Assembly (NCBI GenBank): GCA_030741455.1
Contig: JASLVI010000015.1
Location: 11,717-20,669, forward strand
DNA from: Candidatus Poseidoniaceae archaeon
GTDB lineage: Archaea > Thermoplasmatota > Poseidoniia > Poseidoniales > Poseidoniaceae
Length of the DNA stretch: 8,953 bases
Reading direction: 5' to 3'
A program made the translations under genes and the position numbers. The notes under the pieces are model-generated. The model was not told the DNA's origin and made no database searches. It saw nothing but the letters and a program-made list of their open reading frames with translations. This document shows, one piece after another, positions 6,464-8,953 of the stretch. Positions within the stretch are counted from its first letter, which is position 1, and every line of letters begins with the position of its first letter.

Positions 6464-6931
6464 TTATTCTGTTGCTTCCACGTCGAGGAGATTTGTTCCT
6501 TGTTCGACTCGATCGCCTGCATTGAAGTGTACTGCGTTGACGATTCCATCCTCTGATGCTACGATTCGGTGTTCCATCTTCATCGCTTCGAGAATCATCA
6601 GTGTCTGTCCTGCTTCGACGGATTGTCCTGCAGATACGAGGACTTCGAGCACGACACCAGGCATTGGTGCGACTAAGCCGCCATGGTGTTCATCACTGCT
6701 TGCACCTGCTTCGATGCGCTCCATGGTGTAGATTCGACCTGAATGATGAACCCACCATACGTCACCGACTTTGGCTACATGAGCCCATGCTTTTGATCCG
6801 TCTTCAAAGTAGATGCGAATACGACCATCCTCGCGTGGATGTGCACAATGATTGGCAAAGGTCCAGATTTTTGGTGTGCGTTCGAGGAGAACGTCGTATG
6901 TCTCTCCACCATATCGGAATTCATGCTGCAT
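6464..6931 (-). CDS. Biotin carboxyl carrier protein with BT-type N-terminal region
   Basis: Carrier subunit of 155 residues for a biotin-dependent acyl-CoA carboxylase. The C-terminal biotinyl domain (about 84-153) is complete: APMPG, GQSVEAGQTLMILEAMKMEH with the biotin-accepting Lys118, and a closing GTNLLDVEA strand. Residues 1-75 are a strand-rich segment (YDVLLERT, IRIYFEDG, VGDVWWVHHSGRIYTMER) that fits the BT domain linking biotin carboxylase to the carrier in long alpha subunits. The start codon overlaps the upstream stop by one base (TGATG), with AGGAGGT seven bases before it. Together with the upstream 501-residue carboxylase it sums to about 656 residues, the size of a single methylcrotonyl-CoA or similar carboxylase alpha chain. 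A separate biotin ligase would be needed and is not in the window. Confidence 0.93.
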   Translation of the reverse strand: MQHEFRYGGETYDVLLERTPKIWTFANHCAHPREDGRIRIYFEDGSKAWAHVAKVGDVWWVHHSGRIYTMERIEAGASSDEHHGGLVAPMPGVVLEVLVSAGQSVEAGQTLMILEAMKMEHRIVASEDGIVNAVHFNAGDRVEQGTNLLDVEATE

Positions 6932-8436
6932 CAGGGATACCTCCTGTTGAGCGTTTGGAATGGACTTGCGACACCTGCTGGTCCTTGAGAAGATGTAACG
7001 GTAGTACGATGCATACCCGTTGTTTCAGCAACAGCTGCTGTCATGAGTGCAACGTCGAGGTCCTCTGTCGGTGGTGTGAATTCATATCCATTTGGATAAA
7101 GATCGTCGATCATCGATGTGTAGGTATCGCCTGAAATGACCTCAGGAACATCACAAAGGTCGCGTAAGAAGCCAATGTTCGTGGTTGTTCCAAGAACAAC
7201 AAATTCGTCCAATGCTCGGCGCATTCGTTGCAATGCTTCTTCGCGTGTTGGAGCGAAAACGATCAGTTTTGCCAACATCGGATCGTAATGAGGTGTCACA
7301 TCATCACCTTCGCGAACACCCGTATCGAGACGAATTCCTGGCCCTGTAGGCGGACGGAAGACTGCAAGCGGGCCAATCGCTGGCAGGAAGTTGTTGGTCG
7401 CATCCTCAGCGTAAAGTCGAACCTCAATGGAGTGCCCTCGAATGTTAAGTTCGGCAACAGCCATGGGTTGCCCATCAGCAATTCGTAGTTGTTCTCGAAC
7501 CAAATCAACGCCTGTGACCATTTCAGTCACTGGATGTTCGACTTGTATCCGAGTGTTCATTTCAAGGAAGTAAAACGATTCATCTTCTGCAAGAAGGAAC
7601 TCGACTGTACCTGCACCGACATAATCGACTGCCTTTGCAGCAGCAACGGCTGCTTGACCCATTCGTTCTCGTAACGAGGGTGTCATCGTTGAACAAGGCG
7701 CTTCTTCGAAGACCTTCTGATGTCGTCGCTGAACACTGCATTCTCGCTCACCTAGGTGGATGCAGCGACCATGTGTATCCGCTAGGATTTGCACTTCAAC
7801 GTGTTTTGATTTCATCAACAGTTTCTCAACATATACGCGCCCATCACCAAAAGCAGCTAAGGCTTCACGTCGAGCAGATTGTGCACCATTCTCCAATTCA
7901 TCAGGCGAATTGACAACACGCATCCCTTTACCGCCTCCACCTGCAGTTGCTTTCAGGAGGAGCGGATAGCCCGTTTCATTGGCTGCATGGCGGATTGCTT
8001 CCATTGCAAGTGCTTCATCCACTTCCTCGATCTCAACACCAGGGATGACCGGAACACCTGCAGCCTTCATGATTTGACGAGCGGACATCTTGTCACCCAT
8101 CTGTTCAATCGCTTCAGGCGAAGGACCGATCCAAATCAATCCAGCATCCATGACGGCTTGTGCAAATTCAGCTCGTTCTGAAAGGAAGCCAAATCCTGGA
8201 TGAATAGCATCAGCATCTTTGTCTTTGGCCGCTTGAATAATGGCAGCACCATTGAGATAGGTTGCTGCAATCGAATCACCTTCAAGCAGAACCGATTCAT
8301 CAGCAAGTTCACGAAACAAACCATCTCGATCGTTTTCTGCATAAACGGCTACACTCGAAAGCCCAGCCTCTCGACAAGCACGGAGGATGCGACAGGCTAT
8401 TTCGCCTCGATTCGCAACCAGTACACGCTGAATCAT
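6931..8436 (-). CDS. Biotin carboxylase subunit of an acyl-CoA carboxylase (probably methylcrotonyl-CoA carboxylase alpha, N-terminal part)
   Basis: ATP-grasp enzyme of 501 residues that carboxylates carrier-bound biotin with bicarbonate and ATP. It has RVLVANRGEIACRI at the N-terminus, HPGFGFLSE, the ATP-binding loop GGGGKGM (Lys170), ERECSVQRRHQK (His239, Lys241) and the catalytic FLEMNTRIQVEHP (Glu292, Asn294, Arg296, Glu300), then the C-terminal biotin-carboxylase domain (SIEVRLYAED). Past residue 450 it carries an extra tail ending in SPFQTLNRRYP, like the SPW..LdGWR linker of methylcrotonyl-CoA carboxylase alpha chains. The start is the ATG at 8436, ten bases after the hydratase stop and preceded by AAGGTG at 5 bases. 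The frame stays open to 8595, but that part overlaps the hydratase and resembles nothing. It is co-transcribed and translationally coupled with the carrier gene. Acetyl- or propionyl-CoA as final substrate is not excluded. Confidence 0.93.
   Translation of the reverse strand: MIQRVLVANRGEIACRILRACREAGLSSVAVYAENDRDGLFRELADESVLLEGDSIAATYLNGAAIIQAAKDKDADAIHPGFGFLSERAEFAQAVMDAGLIWIGPSPEAIEQMGDKMSARQIMKAAGVPVIPGVEIEEVDEALAMEAIRHAANETGYPLLLKATAGGGGKGMRVVNSPDELENGAQSARREALAAFGDGRVYVEKLLMKSKHVEVQILADTHGRCIHLGERECSVQRRHQKVFEEAPCSTMTPSLRERMGQAAVAAAKAVDYVGAGTVEFLLAEDESFYFLEMNTRIQVEHPVTEMVTGVDLVREQLRIADGQPMAVAELNIRGHSIEVRLYAEDATNNFLPAIGPLAVFRPPTGPGIRLDTGVREGDDVTPHYDPMLAKLIVFAPTREEALQRMRRALDEFVVLGTTTNIGFLRDLCDVPEVISGDTYTSMIDDLYPNGYEFTPPTEDLDVALMTAAVAETTGMHRTTVTSSQGPAGVASPFQTLNRRYP
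6939..6945 (-). promoter_or_regulatory. Perfect Shine-Dalgarno for the carrier gene, inside the end of the carboxylase gene
   Basis: AGGAGGT on the minus strand, seven bases before the ATG at 6931 and within the last codons of the carboxylase gene. It supports genuine re-initiation at the TGATG junction and argues against the gene split being a sequencing error. Confidence 0.75.
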
Positions 8437-8446
8437 CACAACACCT

Positions 8447-8953
8447 TCATTCTTCAGGTTTCCAATTCGCAGGCCGCTTCTCAAGGAACGATGAGAGTCC
8501 TTCTTGGCCTTCTCTTGAACCTCGCATTCGGCTGGTGAAATCCAGTGTCCATCGACGCAGTGATTCATCATCATCGCTCCATCGATCGAATCCAAGCGTC
8601 AATTCCTTGGCAAGTGTTGCAGCGCTTGGTCCAGTTGTGAGGACCTCTGCGATGATCGATTCTATTTCAGCATCGAATGCTTCAACGTCTGTAACAACAC
8701 GCTCAATGAAGCCAATTCGGAGAGCTTCTTCCGCCTTGACTCGACTCGCTTGCATGGCAAGACGTCGGAAATTTGCAGACCCCACTCTTCGGTAAACATA
8801 CGGGCCAATAACTGCAGGAAGAATGCCAAGTTTGCCTTCAGAGAGTGCGATGCGTACATTTTCGGTAGCTACAACATAGTCCATGCAGGCGATAAGGCCA
8901 GCTCCTCCACCCAATGCAACTCCTTGAATCGTTCCGATTGTGAAGCAAGGGTG
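8447..8953 (-). CDS. Enoyl-CoA hydratase/isomerase family, methylglutaconyl-CoA hydratase (LiuC)-like (partial)
   Basis: The frame is open to the right edge, so only the C-terminal 168 residues are present. Crotonase features: IQGVALGGGAGLIACMDY, whose glycines form the oxyanion hole, and LSEGKLGILPAVIGPYV, whose glutamate occupies the position of the crotonase catalytic Glu164. The position of Glu144 is a glycine. Both the glycine there and the LGxxPAVIxPYV segment recall bacterial LiuC/GnyH enzymes that hydrate 3-methylglutaconyl-CoA. Typical crotonases instead have GGGGTQRL after the glutamate. The protein ends in RPANWKPEE, close to the family's RPPxW ending. A TTG at 8914 is internal, because the family sequence continues upstream of it. 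It is followed after ten bases by the biotin carboxylase start, so it is the first visible gene of a carboxylase operon. Another acyl-CoA hydratase is possible. Confidence 0.85.
   Translation of the reverse strand, partial: HPCFTIGTIQGVALGGGAGLIACMDYVVATENVRIALSEGKLGILPAVIGPYVYRRVGSANFRRLAMQASRVKAEEALRIGFIERVVTDVEAFDAEIESIIAEVLTTGPSAATLAKELTLGFDRWSDDDESLRRWTLDFTSRMRGSREGQEGLSSFLEKRPANWKPEE

Noticed and set aside
6556..7134. Open frame of 192 codons on the plus strand opposite the carrier and carboxylase genes
   Set aside because: It is antisense to two strongly conserved proteins, rich in Arg/Cys/His as expected of a shadow frame, and shows no recognisable motif.
8437..8595. N-terminal extension of biotin carboxylase up to 8595
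   Set aside because: It overlaps the conserved end of the hydratase gene, and its translation resembles no carboxylase. MIQRVLVANRGEI is the standard N-terminus.
8262..8795. Open frame of 177 codons on the plus strand opposite the carboxylase/hydratase junction
   Set aside because: Antisense to conserved coding sequence on both sides, with a biased Ser/Arg composition and no domain.
8912..8914. TTG as a start codon for the hydratase
   Set aside because: The frame is open to the window edge, and the residues before it (GTIQGVA) belong to the crotonase consensus, so the gene continues outside.
1..8953. CRISPR array, tRNA or rRNA gene, insertion sequence or defence system
   Set aside because: No regularly spaced repeats, no tRNA-like or rRNA-like segments, no terminal inverted repeats and no transposase were seen. 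Nearly all bases belong to the annotated genes.

Overview
The window is a compact stretch of chromosome. Every interval over 100 bases is coding, and there are no insertion sequences, tRNA or rRNA genes, or CRISPR arrays. Several features suggest an archaeon: an Lhr-like helicase tail, Shine-Dalgarno sequences of the archaeal GGTGAT/AGGAGGT type, and a presenilin-homologue (PSH) intramembrane protease with the archaeal YD / GLGD / GLPLLNGG motif set. The other genes look bacterial in flavour: a LiuC-like hydratase, a biotin-dependent carboxylase and FolC. A mesophilic marine euryarchaeon of the Marine Group II (Poseidoniia) type would fit, but that placement is inference.

Layout from left to right. 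(1) The C-terminus of a probable Lhr-type DEAD/DEAH helicase on the + strand (1-246). (2) A minus-strand pair, folC then dCMP deaminase (1990 to 247), in which the end of folC overlaps the start of the deaminase. (3) A short divergent promoter region, about 2024-2094, with an interrupted dyad. (4) A plus-strand run: a presenilin-like intramembrane aspartyl protease with a large inserted extracytoplasmic domain (2095-4254), seryl-tRNA synthetase (4268-5557) and a protein made of two fused gamma-glutamylcyclotransferase-like domains (5603-6463). (5) A minus-strand operon read from the right edge: an enoyl-CoA hydratase of the methylglutaconyl-CoA hydratase type (partial), biotin carboxylase and biotin carboxyl carrier protein (8953 to 6464).

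How the genes work together. dCMP deaminase makes dUMP, the substrate of thymidylate synthesis, and FolC makes the polyglutamylated folates that can serve the same step, so the overlapping pair is coherent. The hydratase-carboxylase-carrier order matches liuC-liuD of bacterial leucine degradation, with liuD split into two genes exactly between its biotin carboxylase part and its BT/carrier part. This suggests a 3-methylcrotonyl-CoA carboxylase, although a propionyl/acetyl-CoA carboxylase cannot be excluded because the carboxyltransferase is not in view.

The most unusual item is the protease. It has a complete nine-helix presenilin-type core, interrupted after helix 3 by roughly 380 residues that look like an extracytoplasmic beta-propeller or FG-GAP-like sensor. 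The predicted topology places that domain outside the cell. The second unusual item is the tandem fusion of two cyclotransferase folds, each keeping its own substrate loop and a candidate catalytic glutamate.
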